Assembly (NCBI GenBank): GCA_963746885.1
Contig: CAVVDM010000004.1
Location: 558,001 to 622,000, forward strand
Length of the DNA stretch: 64,000 nucleotides
From: DATARH01 sp963746885
GTDB taxonomy: Bacteria; Pseudomonadota; Alphaproteobacteria; ATCC43930; CGMCC-115725
Direction: 5' to 3'
In this document: positions 50,435 through 59,128 of the stretch, piece after piece
How the letters are laid out: every line of letters starts with the position of its first letter
How positions within the stretch are numbered: position 1 is the first letter of the stretch
The notes under the pieces: model-generated
Told to the model about the DNA's origin: nothing
The model's input: the letters and a program-made list of their open reading frames with translations, nothing else
The model's database searches: none
Position numbers and translations under genes: made by a program

Positions 50435-53400
50435 TCAGGCGGTGCGGCGCAACTCGGCAGCGCGGGCGAGGTCGACCGAGACCAGCTGCGAGACGCCGCG
50501 CTCGGCCATCGTCACGCCGAACAGCCGGTCCATCCGCGCCATCGTGACACGGTGATGGGTGATCAGCAGGAACCGCGTGCCGGTGGTATCGGCAATGTCG
50601 GCGACCAGCCGGCAAAAATTGTCGACATTGGCATCGTCGAGCGGCGCATCGACCTCGTCGAGAACGCAGACCGGCGCCGGGTTGGTCAGGAACGCGGCAA
50701 AGATCAGGGCGATCGCGGTCAGCGCCTGCTCGCCGCCGGACAACAGCGACAGCGTCTGCAGGCGCTTGCCCGGCGGGCTCGCGAGGATTTCGAGCCCCGC
50801 GGCGAGCGGGTCGTCGTCGCCGACCCAGGCGAGCGCCGCTTTGCCGCCGCCGAACAGCCGCGCGAACAACTCGCCGAAATGCTGGTTGAGCGCGTCGAAC
50901 GCGGCGACCAGCCGCTTGCGGCCCTCCTGGTCGAGCGCTGCGATACCGCGGCGCAGCTGCGCCAGCGCCGCGGTCAGGTCGCCGCGCTCATGGTCGAGCC
51001 CGGCGAGGCGGGCCTCGATCTCGGCGGCTTCCCGCTCGGCCAGCAGGTTGACCGGGCCCATCGCGTCGCGCTCGCGCAACAAGCGGTCGAGCCGGGCGGC
51101 AAGTCCCTCGGCATCGCCGTCGCGCGCATCGCCACTTTCTGCGATGAGGGCGCGTAGATTTTCCGGTGTGTCGTCGAGCCGCTCGGCGATCTCGGCGCGC
51201 AGCCGCGCCAGCGCCGCCGCTGCCGCCTCGTGCCGCGCCTCCGTCCGGGCGCGGCGCTCGCGCGCCTGCCCGACCGCCTCCTCGGCCCGGCGCGCCGCTT
51301 CGGCCGCCCGGCGCAGCGTCGACTCGCCGCCGGCCAGCGCATCCTCGGCGGCTTGGCGCTCCGCCGCTGCGGCGGTTGTTGCCCGTGAAAGTGCGTCGCT
51401 CTCGGCGGCGATTGCGGCCGGGCGGCCGGCCAGCGCCGCAATCTCGGCAACCAGCGCACCCTGCCGCTCGGCGAGCACCGCGCGCTGCACGGTGGCACCG
51501 TCGCGCCGCTTGCGCCATGAGGCCTCCTCAGCCGCGATGGCGTGCAGCCGCTGCTGCCGCGCCGCCGCATCCCGCGCCAGGCGATCGAGCGAGGCACGTG
51601 CCTCGCCGTCGCGCCGCCGCGCGGCCGCAGCCTGCGCCCGCGCCGCTTCGAGGGCGGTTCGCGCCAGTCCCGGCGCAGGCAACAACGCGAACAGACGATC
51701 CGTTTCGCGCGCCTGCTCACCGAGCTCGGCGAGTTCGCCGGTCAGCTTGTCGATCGTCGCCGAGATGCCGGCGAGGCGGGTTTCTGCCATCAACCCGTTG
51801 CGGGCAAGCTCGGCCTCCACGGCGCGCGCCCCGGCCAGGCGCTCCTCGGCCGCCCGCAGCACGGCGATTGCATCGCGCTCGGCCGCCGCAGCCGCATCGC
51901 GCTCGGCCCGCGCGGCCTGAGCCTGCGCCCCAGTCCGGCGCGCCCCGTCCGCTGCTGCCTCGATCTCGTCCGCGAGTTGGGCGAGGCGGTTGCGCTGGCG
52001 CAGTTGCTCCGCAGTCGCGGCCGAGCCGGGCGCGAGCCGGGCGAAGCCATCCCAGCGCCACAGCCGTCCGTCACGGTCGACGAGGCTCTGGCCGGCCGAT
52101 AGCAGCGGCTGCAGGCGCCAGCCATCGGCCTCATTGTCGACCCAGCCGGTGTGCGCCAGCCGGCGCGCCAGGACCGGCGGAGCGGCGATGTCGCCGGCAA
52201 GCGGGTGGACGCCCTCGGGCAATGCTGCGTCGGCGAGCGGCGCCAACGCGATCCAGCCAGCGGCACCGCGCGTCGGAGGGCCGGCGGCCGGGATCAGCGG
52301 CGCAGACAACTCGCCGTCGAACAACGCCGCGGTCGCCGCCTCGAAGCCCGGCGGCACGCCCAACTCTGCGAGCAGCGGCGCGGCGCCTGCCGGCCCGGCG
52401 TCACGCTGAGTCAGCACGCGCGTCAGGGCCTCGGCCTCGGCGCGCAGCCGGGTGTGGACGCGCTCGGCCTCGCGCGCCGCGTCGGCAACGCCTACCTCGG
52501 CCTGCTGCAGCCCGTGCAGCGCGACGCCGGCCGCCGCGGCCGCGGCGCGGGCGCTGTCGATTGCGCCGGCTTCCTGCGCGACGCGCGACGCGGCCTCGGC
52601 CGTCGCCTCAGGCGAGACGCGTGCGGCGAGCAATGGCGCGCGCTGCCGTTCGCTGTCGGCGAGCCGTGCCTGAACCCGGCCCAGGCGCTCGGCGAGGTCG
52701 CGGCGCTGGCGGTCGAGCGCCGTGCGACGCGCCTCGCCGGCGGCGCAGGCTTCGGTCATCTGCTGCAGGCCGTTCTCGACTGTCGTCAGTTCGCTTGCGA
52801 CCGCCGCGACCTGCGCTGCCGCGTGCGCACGTTCTGCGTCGGCGCCATTGCCGGCTGTCTCCAGCGCCAGGCGCTCGTCGACGAGGCGGCCGAGCGCGCC
52901 CTCGGCATCAGCGAGATGGCCGGCCTCGCGGTCGAGATCGGCAGTGACCTGATCGCGCCGCCGTTCTGCCTCGCGCTGCGCCGCGACCACGCGGCCGAGT
53001 TCCTGATCGAGCGCCGCGCGGGCCTGGACGAGGCGCTGCAGCCCGACTGCCGCCGCGGCCTGGGCGAGGCGGAGCGGTGGCAGCGCCGATTCGGCCGCAG
53101 CGCGCTCGCGCTCGCGTGCCACGGCGGCTTCGGTCGCAGCAACAAACTCACGCTCCACAGCGCGCAGTTCGGCGGCGAGCGCTTCGGCTTCCGCCGCCGC
53201 CGCTCGCCAACGCGCATCCATCAGCTGCGCCTCGGTACGGCGGATCTGCTCGCCGAGGCGGCGATAGCGCTGCGCCTGCCGCGCCTGTTTCTTCAGCGTC
53301 TCGATCTGCACCGCGAGGGTGGCGATCACATCGTCGAGCCGCGCCAGATTGTCTTGCGCGGCCTGCAATTTCAGCTCGGCCTCGTGACGCCGGGCGTGCA

Positions 53401-53917
53401 GCCCGGCGGTGCCGGCTGCCTCGTCAAGCAGCAGGCGGCGCTCGGTCGGCCGGGCGGCGATCAGCGCGCCGATGCGTCCCTGGCCGACCATCGCGCCGGA
53501 ATGCGGCCCGGTCGCCGCGTCGGCGAACAGCAGCTGGACGTCACGGGCGCGCGCCTCGCGCCCGTTGATCCGGTAGGACGAGCCGGCGCCGCGCACGATC
53601 CGCCGCGCCACTTCGATCGTCGCGCCGTCATTCTGCGCGAAGGGCGTATCGCGGACGCTGTTGTCGAGCGTCAGCACGACCTCGGCGAGGTTGCGCGCCG
53701 GCCGGGTGCCCGACCCGGCGAAGATCACGTCGTCCATCTCGTCGCCGCGCAGCCGCCGCGCCGAGCCCTCGCCCATCACCCAGCGCAATGCTTCGACGAG
53801 ATTGGATTTGCCGCAGCCATTGGGGCCGACGATGCCGGTTAACCCGGGCTCGATCGCCAGTTCGGTCGGCTCGACAAAGGATTTGAAGCCGGCGACGCGC
53901 AGGCGCTCTAGCTGCAT
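50435..53917 (-). CDS. smc: Chromosome segregation ATPase SMC
   Basis: This 1160-residue SMC protein has N-terminal Walker A GIVGPNGCGKSNLVEALRWV, long coiled-coil arms rich in Ala/Arg/Glu (residues about 170-500 and 670-1000), a hinge around residue 520-620 (LAELGVPPGFEAATAALFDG) and a C-terminal head with LSGGEQALTAIALIFAAFL and Walker B VCVLDEVDAPLDDANV. With ScpAB it compacts and segregates the chromosome. The frame is intact over its whole length, in contrast with other parts of the window. The DsbA-like gene precedes it in the same direction. Confidence 0.96.
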   Translation of the reverse strand: MQLERLRVAGFKSFVEPTELAIEPGLTGIVGPNGCGKSNLVEALRWVMGEGSARRLRGDEMDDVIFAGSGTRPARNLAEVVLTLDNSVRDTPFAQNDGATIEVARRIVRGAGSSYRINGREARARDVQLLFADAATGPHSGAMVGQGRIGALIAARPTERRLLLDEAAGTAGLHARRHEAELKLQAAQDNLARLDDVIATLAVQIETLKKQARQAQRYRRLGEQIRRTEAQLMDARWRAAAAEAEALAAELRAVEREFVAATEAAVARERERAAAESALPPLRLAQAAAAVGLQRLVQARAALDQELGRVVAAQREAERRRDQVTADLDREAGHLADAEGALGRLVDERLALETAGNGADAERAHAAAQVAAVASELTTVENGLQQMTEACAAGEARRTALDRQRRDLAERLGRVQARLADSERQRAPLLAARVSPEATAEAASRVAQEAGAIDSARAAAAAAGVALHGLQQAEVGVADAAREAERVHTRLRAEAEALTRVLTQRDAGPAGAAPLLAELGVPPGFEAATAALFDGELSAPLIPAAGPPTRGAAGWIALAPLADAALPEGVHPLAGDIAAPPVLARRLAHTGWVDNEADGWRLQPLLSAGQSLVDRDGRLWRWDGFARLAPGSAATAEQLRQRNRLAQLADEIEAAADGARRTGAQAQAARAERDAAAAAERDAIAVLRAAEERLAGARAVEAELARNGLMAETRLAGISATIDKLTGELAELGEQARETDRLFALLPAPGLARTALEAARAQAAAARRRDGEARASLDRLARDAAARQQRLHAIAAEEASWRKRRDGATVQRAVLAERQGALVAEIAALAGRPAAIAAESDALSRATTAAAAERQAAEDALAGGESTLRRAAEAARRAEEAVGQARERRARTEARHEAAAAALARLRAEIAERLDDTPENLRALIAESGDARDGDAEGLAARLDRLLRERDAMGPVNLLAEREAAEIEARLAGLDHERGDLTAALAQLRRGIAALDQEGRKRLVAAFDALNQHFGELFARLFGGGKAALAWVGDDDPLAAGLEILASPPGKRLQTLSLLSGGEQALTAIALIFAAFLTNPAPVCVLDEVDAPLDDANVDNFCRLVADIADTTGTRFLLITHHRVTMARMDRLFGVTMAERGVSQLVSVDLARAAELRRTA

Positions 53918-53943
53918 CGGCAGGTGGCCATGCCTTCAGGGGG

Positions 53944-54570
53944 TCATGATTTCGCGGGGATGCCCGAGAGCAATTTGTCGAATGCCTCGACGGTCGGCTC
54001 GCCCTCGAATTTCTTGCCGTTGACGAAGAAGGTCGGGGTGGCGTCGACGCCGAGCACCTGCGAGGCGGAGAGGCGGCTTTGCGCCACCTCGTTCTCCAGT
54101 TTCTTGTCGCTGACGCAGGCGTCGAACTTCTTTTTGTCGATGCCGGCGAGTAGCGCGATGCGCCCGAGCTGGGTGCGCCAGTCCTTGGTGACCCACTCTT
54201 CCTGCGTCGCGAACAGCGTCTCGACCAGCGGATAGAAGCGGTTGGGCGGGGCGCAGCGCGCCAGCATCTCGGCCCGCAATGCCAACTGGTCGAGCGGGTA
54301 GTCGCGCATGACCAGCTTGGCCTTGCCGGTGTCGATCCATTTCTTCTGGATCGTCGGCAGCACCGTGTTTTCGAAATGCGCGCAATGCGGGCAGGTCAGC
54401 GACGCGTACTCGATGATCGTGATCGGCGCGTCGGCTTTGCCGAGGACGCGGTCCTGCATGGTCAGCGCCAGGAGGCTCTCGGCCGTGCCGGCTTTCGGCG
54501 TCTGCGCCACCGCCGGAAATGTCCCGGCGATCGTCAAGCCGAGCAGTAGTGCGAACCAGATTTCCCGCAT
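53944..54570 (-). CDS. DsbA-family thiol:disulphide oxidoreductase, periplasmic
   Basis: From the ATG at 54570 this is a 208-residue protein. A signal peptide (MREIWFALLLGLTIAGTFPA, cleavage after VAQ or AVA) leads to a thioredoxin fold with an inserted helical domain. The active site is C-P-H-C in YASLTCPHCAHFEN and the cis-proline is in DATPTFFVNGKKFEG. The short C-P-H-C and the domain layout match the DsbA/BdbD group common in Rhizobiales and Rhodospirillales, which oxidise or isomerise disulphides outside the cytoplasm. It lies between DUF721 and smc on the same strand, 26 bases before smc. Confidence 0.92.
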   Translation of the reverse strand: MREIWFALLLGLTIAGTFPAVAQTPKAGTAESLLALTMQDRVLGKADAPITIIEYASLTCPHCAHFENTVLPTIQKKWIDTGKAKLVMRDYPLDQLALRAEMLARCAPPNRFYPLVETLFATQEEWVTKDWRTQLGRIALLAGIDKKKFDACVSDKKLENEVAQSRLSASQVLGVDATPTFFVNGKKFEGEPTVEAFDKLLSGIPAKS

Positions 54571-54639
54571 CGTGACCTTCCTGATACCACATGTTGATAT
54601 TAGTCGCTTCAAAGCCGGGGTGCAACGATCGCGCTGCCG

Positions 54640-55179
54640 TTAGCTGCCGCGCGTTTTCCCGGCCAGAACCAGATGCCCGAGCCCGGCGAGCGCCTCGCGC
54701 AGCTCGGGGTCGGCGATATCGGCAAGGCGCGCATCGAGGGCGCTCGCCTCGCCGGCGGCGAGCGGCGCGGGCAGTGCCGGGCGCGGCGGGGCTGGCAACG
54801 GCAACGGTCCCTGGACGAGGACCAGCCGCGCCACCGCGACATGCCCAAAAAACAGGTTGATGCGCTCGACCACCAGCGGCGCGCGGTGCTGCAGGTCGAG
54901 CGCGAACCCCGGCATCACGCGCAGCTTCAGCGCTCCGTCGCGGCCGAGCGCCTCGGGCCAGGCCCGGGCGGCAAGATCGGCGCCGACCACCGCCGCCCAT
55001 TCCGCCTTGAGCCGACCGAGAATGCCGCCGCCGCGGCGCGCGACGATCGGGGCGGCGACCCGCGAGGCGGCGAGGCCGGCGGCACGCAGCCCGCCGTGGC
55101 GCGAATCGGCCCGGCGCTCGCCCTCGCGTGCCGTCCCCGGTATTGTGCCGACCCCGCGTCGCATCCGATCCCGCTCCAT
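54640..55179 (-). CDS. DUF721/DciA-like protein
   Basis: From the ATG at 55179 this is a 179-residue basic protein. The central DUF721 pattern is visible: LGRLKAEWAAVVGADLAARA with the conserved Trp, then RDGALKLRVMPGFALDLQHR and VERINLFFGHVAVARLVLVQ. In several bacteria DUF721 proteins (DciA) load or aid the replicative helicase. The start codon shares bases with the mutY start on the opposite strand (CATG 55177-55180). DsbA follows 69 bases downstream. The role here is by family only. Confidence 0.8.
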   Translation of the reverse strand: MERDRMRRGVGTIPGTAREGERRADSRHGGLRAAGLAASRVAAPIVARRGGGILGRLKAEWAAVVGADLAARAWPEALGRDGALKLRVMPGFALDLQHRAPLVVERINLFFGHVAVARLVLVQGPLPLPAPPRPALPAPLAAGEASALDARLADIADPELREALAGLGHLVLAGKTRGS

Positions 55180-56308
55180 GCCGCCGACCCGCCTCAACTC
55201 CTCGCGCTCGATCTGCCGGCCCGAGCCCGCCGCGCTGCTCACCTGGTACGACCGCCACCGCCGCGACCTGCCGTGGCGGGCGCCGCCGGGGCAGCGCGGC
55301 GATCCCTACCGGGTGTGGCTCAGCGAGATCATGCTGCAGCAGACCACCGTCGCTACCGTCGGTCCCTATTTTGACCGATTCGTGGCGCGCTGGCCCGACA
55401 TTCGCGCGCTTGCCGCCGCCTCGCTCGACGACGTGCTGCATCTTTGGCAGGGGCTTGGCTATTACGCGCGGGCGCGCAATCTCCACGCCTGCGCCCGCGC
55501 CGTCGCCGAGCGTTATGGCGGGCGCTTCCCCGACGACGCGAGCGAGTTGCGCGCATTGCCGGGGATCGGCGACTACACCGCGGCGGCGATTGCGGCAATC
55601 GCCTTCGACCGGCCACTTGCGGCGGTCGACGGCAATGTCGAGCGGGTCGTGGCGCGGCTGTTCGCCGAGCGCGCGGCGTTACCCGCCGCGAAGCCGCGCC
55701 TCAAGGCGCTCGCCGCGTCGCTGGTGCCGGATCAACGGGCCGGCGATTTCGCACAGGCGATGATGGAACTCGGCGCGGTCCTGTGCACGCCGCGCAGGCC
55801 GCGCTGTGTCTTGTGCCCGTGGCGGGAGAATTGCGCCGCGGCGGCGACCGGCATCGCCGCGGAATTGCCGGCGCAGGCCGCAAAGCCGGAGCGGCCGTTG
55901 CGCCATGGCGTCGCTTTCTGGCTTGTCCGCGGCGACGGCGCGGTATTCTTGCGGCGCCGGCCGGAGCGCGGGCTGCTCGGCGGCATGATCGATCTGCCCT
56001 CGACGCCGTGGCGGGCCGAGCCCTGGGGCGAGCGCGAGGCGATGCGCGAGGCGCCGGCGGCGACGGGCTGGACCGCGCTGCCCGGTACGGTCGCGCACGG
56101 CTTCACCCATTTCCGCCTCGAACTGGCGCTGCTCGCCGGGACCATCGCCGAGCCGACCCCCGGAATCTGGGCGAAGCCCGCGGAATTTAAGGACTACGCC
56201 CTGCCGACGCTGACCAAAAAGCTGGTGAAATATGCGTTGTCGATGCTTCGGCCGTTCGAGCCATCTCCAACTTCTGATCGGGGTGCTAGAATCTCTTTCG
56301 ATGACTGA
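55178..56308 (+). CDS. mutY: Adenine DNA glycosylase MutY
   Basis: From the ATG at 55178 this is a 376-residue glycosylase. The catalytic domain shows LSEIMLQQTTVATVGPYFDR with the catalytic glutamate region, then the HhH-GPD segment LPGIGDYTAAAIAAIAFDRP. The [4Fe-4S] cysteines are in CTPRRPRCVLCPWRENC, the C-x6-C-x2-C-x5-C pattern. The C-terminal NUDIX-like domain recognises 8-oxoG (GLLGGMIDLPSTPWRAEPWG, VAHGFTHFRLELAL). MutY removes adenine mispaired with 8-oxoguanine. Its start overlaps that of the DUF721 gene. The last about 15 residues after LPTLTKKLVKYA differ from the usual MutY end. Confidence 0.95.
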   Translation: MPPTRLNSSRSICRPEPAALLTWYDRHRRDLPWRAPPGQRGDPYRVWLSEIMLQQTTVATVGPYFDRFVARWPDIRALAAASLDDVLHLWQGLGYYARARNLHACARAVAERYGGRFPDDASELRALPGIGDYTAAAIAAIAFDRPLAAVDGNVERVVARLFAERAALPAAKPRLKALAASLVPDQRAGDFAQAMMELGAVLCTPRRPRCVLCPWRENCAAAATGIAAELPAQAAKPERPLRHGVAFWLVRGDGAVFLRRRPERGLLGGMIDLPSTPWRAEPWGEREAMREAPAATGWTALPGTVAHGFTHFRLELALLAGTIAEPTPGIWAKPAEFKDYALPTLTKKLVKYALSMLRPFEPSPTSDRGARISFDD

Positions 56309-56462
56309 TCCGCCCTTCGATCCTCGTGGCGTCGCGAACCTGTTGCTCGACGCAGCGGAGAAAAAAGCGGGACCGCCTACCCAAATGGGTTTCGATGAAA
56401 CCAAAGGGAATTATCAGGTCTACGTAGTACGAGGCCATTTGATAGGATCGCCTCAGAGTTGA
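56301..56462 (+). pseudogene. Truncated gene start (possible SocA/Panacea DUF4065 N-terminus)
   Basis: MTDPPFDPRGVANLLLDAAE is followed by unrelated residues and a stop at 56460-56462. The first 20 residues resemble, from memory, the start of DUF4065/Panacea proteins (antitoxin-type, SocA-like), which open with a 'FDPR-VAN-LLD' helix. After about base 56380 the sequence turns into the left part of an IS1595-type element. The gene therefore appears to be cut off by that element. Short length makes the family match weak. The ATG at 56301 overlaps the end of mutY by 8 bases. Confidence 0.35.
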
Positions 56463-56474
56463 AAGGCAGTCCCG

Positions 56475-57182
56475 ATGGCCAGCAGCAAAATCGACCTTCG
56501 CAATCCGATCTTTCGCGATGACGACAAGGCGCGCGAGTATCTCGAAACCATGCTTTGGCCGCAGGGGCCGGTTTGCCCGCGCTGCGGCGTCATGGGCGAT
56601 CGGATCACGAAGATGGGCGGCAAGAGCCTTCGCCCAGGCGTCTACAACTGCAAAGACTGCCGCAAGCCATTCAGCGTCACGGTCGGGACTGTCCTGGAGC
56701 GCTCGCATATCCCGCTATCGAAATGGGTTCTGGCGACGCGGTTGATGGCGTCGAAAAAGAAAGGCATGAGCGCGCATCAACTGCATCGGATGCTCGATAC
56801 CAGCTACGAGGCAGCATGGTTCATGTTTCACCGTCTCCGCGAAGCAGCGCACGAACCCGCGCCCGCTCCCCTAGGTGGCGAGAACAAGGTCGTTGAAATC
56901 GATGAGACGTACATCGGCGGTAAGGAAAACGACAAACACGCCAGCAAGCGGAAGCACGCGGGGCGTGGCCCGGTCGGCAAGATGCCTGTTGTCTCGCTTG
57001 TGGAGCGAGATGGCAAGAATTCGCAGCTTTCACGTCGCCAACGTCACGTCAGAGAACCTTCGCGAGGTCATTGTCACGCATGCCAGTCGCAAGAGCTATA
57101 TGATGGCCGACACGTTCTCCGGCCATTGCCTAATCCTCATAACGGTGTAACCGAGTATATATGGAGGAAATCGGCGTCATGA
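56475..57182 (+). pseudogene. IS1595-family (ISXO2-type) transposase, frameshifted and truncated
   Basis: The ATG at 56475 begins a transposase with the N-terminal zinc ribbon CPRCGVMGDRITKMG and CKDCRKPF, and the first catalytic aspartate in VVEIDETYIGGKE. Near 57013 one extra base shifts the frame: before it the text reads PVVSLVERDGK, after it IRSFHVANVTSENLREVIV in the other frame. After KSYMMAD the rest of the catalytic core is missing (the normal segment up to the second Asp and the Glu), replaced by a short unrelated end. The right end of the element cannot be found. The remnant lies over the 5' fragment of another gene and is not functional as read. Confidence 0.75.
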
Positions 57183-57350
57183 TGTCAATTATAGTTTTAT
57201 TATTACCATGATTTGGCGCCCCTATGGAGGATTTGTGTGGACCATGTACAGGATATTACTTTATATATCCGACTGGACTCATGCGCCGAAAACGTGGTCG
57301 AAGCCGCTTTCCCTTGTCTCCGATGCCTGCGACAACCTGCCGCGTCGGGC

Positions 57351-57571
57351 TTAATCTACCGCGATGCCGAGGATGGCGCCGCCGGATGCGTCGGTGAACT
57401 CGGTAGCATCGCCGAGCGTCTGAAAATCGAGGCGAAGCGCCACGTCGCCGGAAGCGGTCATGCGGCAATGGAAGACTGGCGGCTCGATCTGGCGCCGATC
57501 ACGGTAGCGGTGCCGAAGCTGGCGCTGGATAGCCGGCGCGCAGCCTCTCCGCAAGCTTGGCCACTTTTCGA
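57351..57571 (-). pseudogene. Small ORF B, degenerate paralogue of small ORF A
   Basis: The clear part is PPVFHCRMTASGDVALRLDF with a short tail to a stop at 57351. It matches the end of small ORF A (VLRYRMTAEGITVQIDFNRL), sharing PV, RMTA, G and DF, at the same distance from the stop. Upstream, a second frame reads VAKLAERLRAGYPAPASAP and is closed by a stop, so the gene seems to be frameshifted near 57500. I do not recognise the family. It directly follows ORF A. Confidence 0.35.
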
Positions 57572-57850
57572 TCAGTCGGCCACTTGGACCATGCCCCGCA
57601 TGAGCCGGCCGAAATTGTGCCGAAACGCGTCTGCGTCGATGAGACGATTAAAGTCGATCTGCACTGTAATGCCCTCAGCCGTCATGCGGTATCGCAATAC
57701 GGGTGTCGGCATTTCTTGCCGCTCGATCCACCTCCATATCTCGCTTACTTGATCGGCGATGGTATCGCCGTCGAAATGGACTTGCACCAAATACACCACG
57801 AAACGCCCCCACTTACAGAAAATCCAACAGCGACGGCAGGCATTGAGCAT
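57572..57850 (-). CDS. Small ORF A, hypothetical protein of 92 residues or fewer
   Basis: The frame from ATG 57850 gives 92 residues; a GTG near 57800 (VQVHFDGDTIADQ) would give a more protein-like 75. The mid part WRWIERQEMPTPVLRYRMTA and the last residues FGRLMRGMVQVAD look like a compact alpha/beta domain. There is no signal peptide, membrane segment or cysteine pair. A TATACT at 57873-57878 (minus strand) is a possible -10. A related sequence, ORF B, follows at once. The local base composition is lower in GC than the window average, which together with the neighbouring recombinase and transposase remnants suggests imported DNA. Confidence 0.4.
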   Translation of the reverse strand: MLNACRRCWIFCKWGRFVVYLVQVHFDGDTIADQVSEIWRWIERQEMPTPVLRYRMTAEGITVQIDFNRLIDADAFRHNFGRLMRGMVQVAD

Positions 57851-57872
57851 GCCACGGCGCTAGGAAACTCCA

Positions 57873-57878
57873 AGTATA
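57873..57878 (-). promoter_or_regulatory. Possible -10 element for small ORF A
   Basis: TATACT read on the minus strand, 22 bases before the ATG at 57850. No good -35 hexamer at 16-18 bases is seen. Confidence 0.25.
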
Positions 57879-57993
57879 GGAATTTCCCTGTTGATAGATC
57901 ATAAAAGGATATTTTCGATTTTCCCCTCGATGGCCCCGGAGATGGGAACAGGAACTGGCCGGGGTAGTTCCTACTAGACAGCTAATTCCATTG

Positions 57994-58742
57994 TCAGGAG
58001 TTCGTGGCGACCCCTGTCCGCCGATCGAGCAAGTTGCGAACCGTTGTCGCGTACCATTGGCCACCGCGAGCGGTGAGGATGCCGCGGCGGTTTAACTCGG
58101 CCGCCAGTCCCTTCAGCGACGTGATCCCATCACCCCGGATGGCCGCGATGACGGGCAGCACTTGCGCGGCGTGCTGATCCGCACCCGCCTTCACCGCGGC
58201 GACGCCGGCAGCGTTGCCCAGCCCCCGCAGAGCGCGCGCACCGTTGGGATTGCCCAGCCGGCTCACCCCCCCCCACCCCCCGACTTGGAAACCCACTCTC
58301 CACGCGCCTTGGCGGCGGCCAGCGCGGCTTTCGTGCGCTGAGAAATCATGGCCGCCTCATGCTCGGCGACGGCGACTAGGACATGCACCGTGAGCCGGTT
58401 CGCCAGCGGCATGTCGCACGCGATAAATTCGACCCCGCTTTCCATCAACGCCGCGATGAAAGCGACATTGCGGGCCAGCCGGTCGAGTTTGGCGACGATT
58501 AGCGTCGAGCCCGTGGCCTTGGCGTGCGCTAGCGCCGCGGCAAGCCGCGGCCAGTCATTCTTTCGACCGCTCTCAATCTCGACGTACTCGGCGAGCAACT
58601 CACCGTGGCCGTTGACATGCTCGGCGACCGCCCGGCGCTGCGCTTCGAGGCCGAGCCCGCTCTGTCCCTGCTTCTGCGTCGAGACGCGCAGATAGGCGAC
58701 GAAGCGGGCTTTGCAGCCCGCTCCGCTGTTTTCGACGTTCAT
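57994..58742 (-). pseudogene. Serine recombinase (resolvase/invertase), split at a G6-T-G9 tract as read
   Basis: The ATG at 58742 starts a resolvase: ARFVAYLRVSTQKQGQSGLG with the catalytic serine, IVAKLDRLARNVAFIAALME, and the E-helix region TVHVLVAVAEHEAAMISQR. After ARGEWVSKS the coding strand has GGGGGG-T-GGGGGGGGG and a stop follows at 58263. The other frame continues SRLGNPNGARALRGLGNAAG to the Recombinase/HTH-type C-terminus (LKGLAAELNRRGILTARGGQ) and a stop at 57994. One more G in the tract (G10) would join both into about 250 residues. Relatives have the short join ARG-RLGNPNG, so the tract is also inserted sequence. The enzyme would catalyse site-specific recombination through a 5'-phosphoserine. 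Confidence 0.8.
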
Positions 58743-58911
58743 GGCGCCAACCCCGCCGCGGCTTTGATCGCCGCGATTGCCTCACCCTGGCTTTCCGGAT
58801 CGCGGAGCCGTCAGCGTCTACCAACGCCACGGCGACGCCCTCGGGGTCTGCGATGCGGCCGGCGCTATCGAAGCAGCTTGCTGACGTTAGCATAGGCACA
58901 GTGAACTCCAC
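58739..58911 (-). pseudogene. Small ORF upstream of the recombinase, frameshifted
   Basis: The ATG at 58911 (or 58893, MLTSASCFDS) gives MEFTVPMLTSASCFDSAGRI and DPEGVAVALVDADGSAIRKA. A net -1 change then moves to EAIAAIKAAAGLAP and a TGA that overlaps the recombinase ATG (CCATGA). The corrected product is about 57 residues. Short proteins of this kind precede similar recombinases in related genomes as I recall, but I cannot name the family. Overlap suggests co-translation. Confidence 0.4.
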
Positions 58912-59128
58912 GATACGCCACCGTTGCTGGCGCGATCGATCAGCACCGGCGAATTGAGCCCAGCTCCTTGATACAGCGTGCGAGCTGCGCGAGCGCGACC
59001 TGCTTCTTCGAGTGCTGGCGCGGATTTCTGGGGTCCGGTTTCAGATCGTCGATCGGGCGATAGTCGATTGCGAGGCGGTGCACGGGGTCGGAGACATCGG
59101 CGGTCGGCACCGGTAGGTTCGGTTTCAT
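58887..59128 (-). pseudogene. ParB-like nuclease/DNA-methylase N-terminal domain, truncated
   Basis: The ATG at 59128 gives MKPNLPVPTADVSDPVHRLA and then DYRPIDDLKPDPRNPRQHSK, the opening of ParB-like domains that head site-specific DNA methylases ('I-x-L-x-P-DPRNPR-H'). A shift after RCIKELG leads in another frame to LNSPVLIDRASNGG, which is the expected continuation, and the sequence then becomes the start of the small ORF upstream of the recombinase. The rest of the ParB domain and the whole methylase are missing. The junction, near 58925, is likely the edge of inserted DNA carrying the recombinase. Confidence 0.55.
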
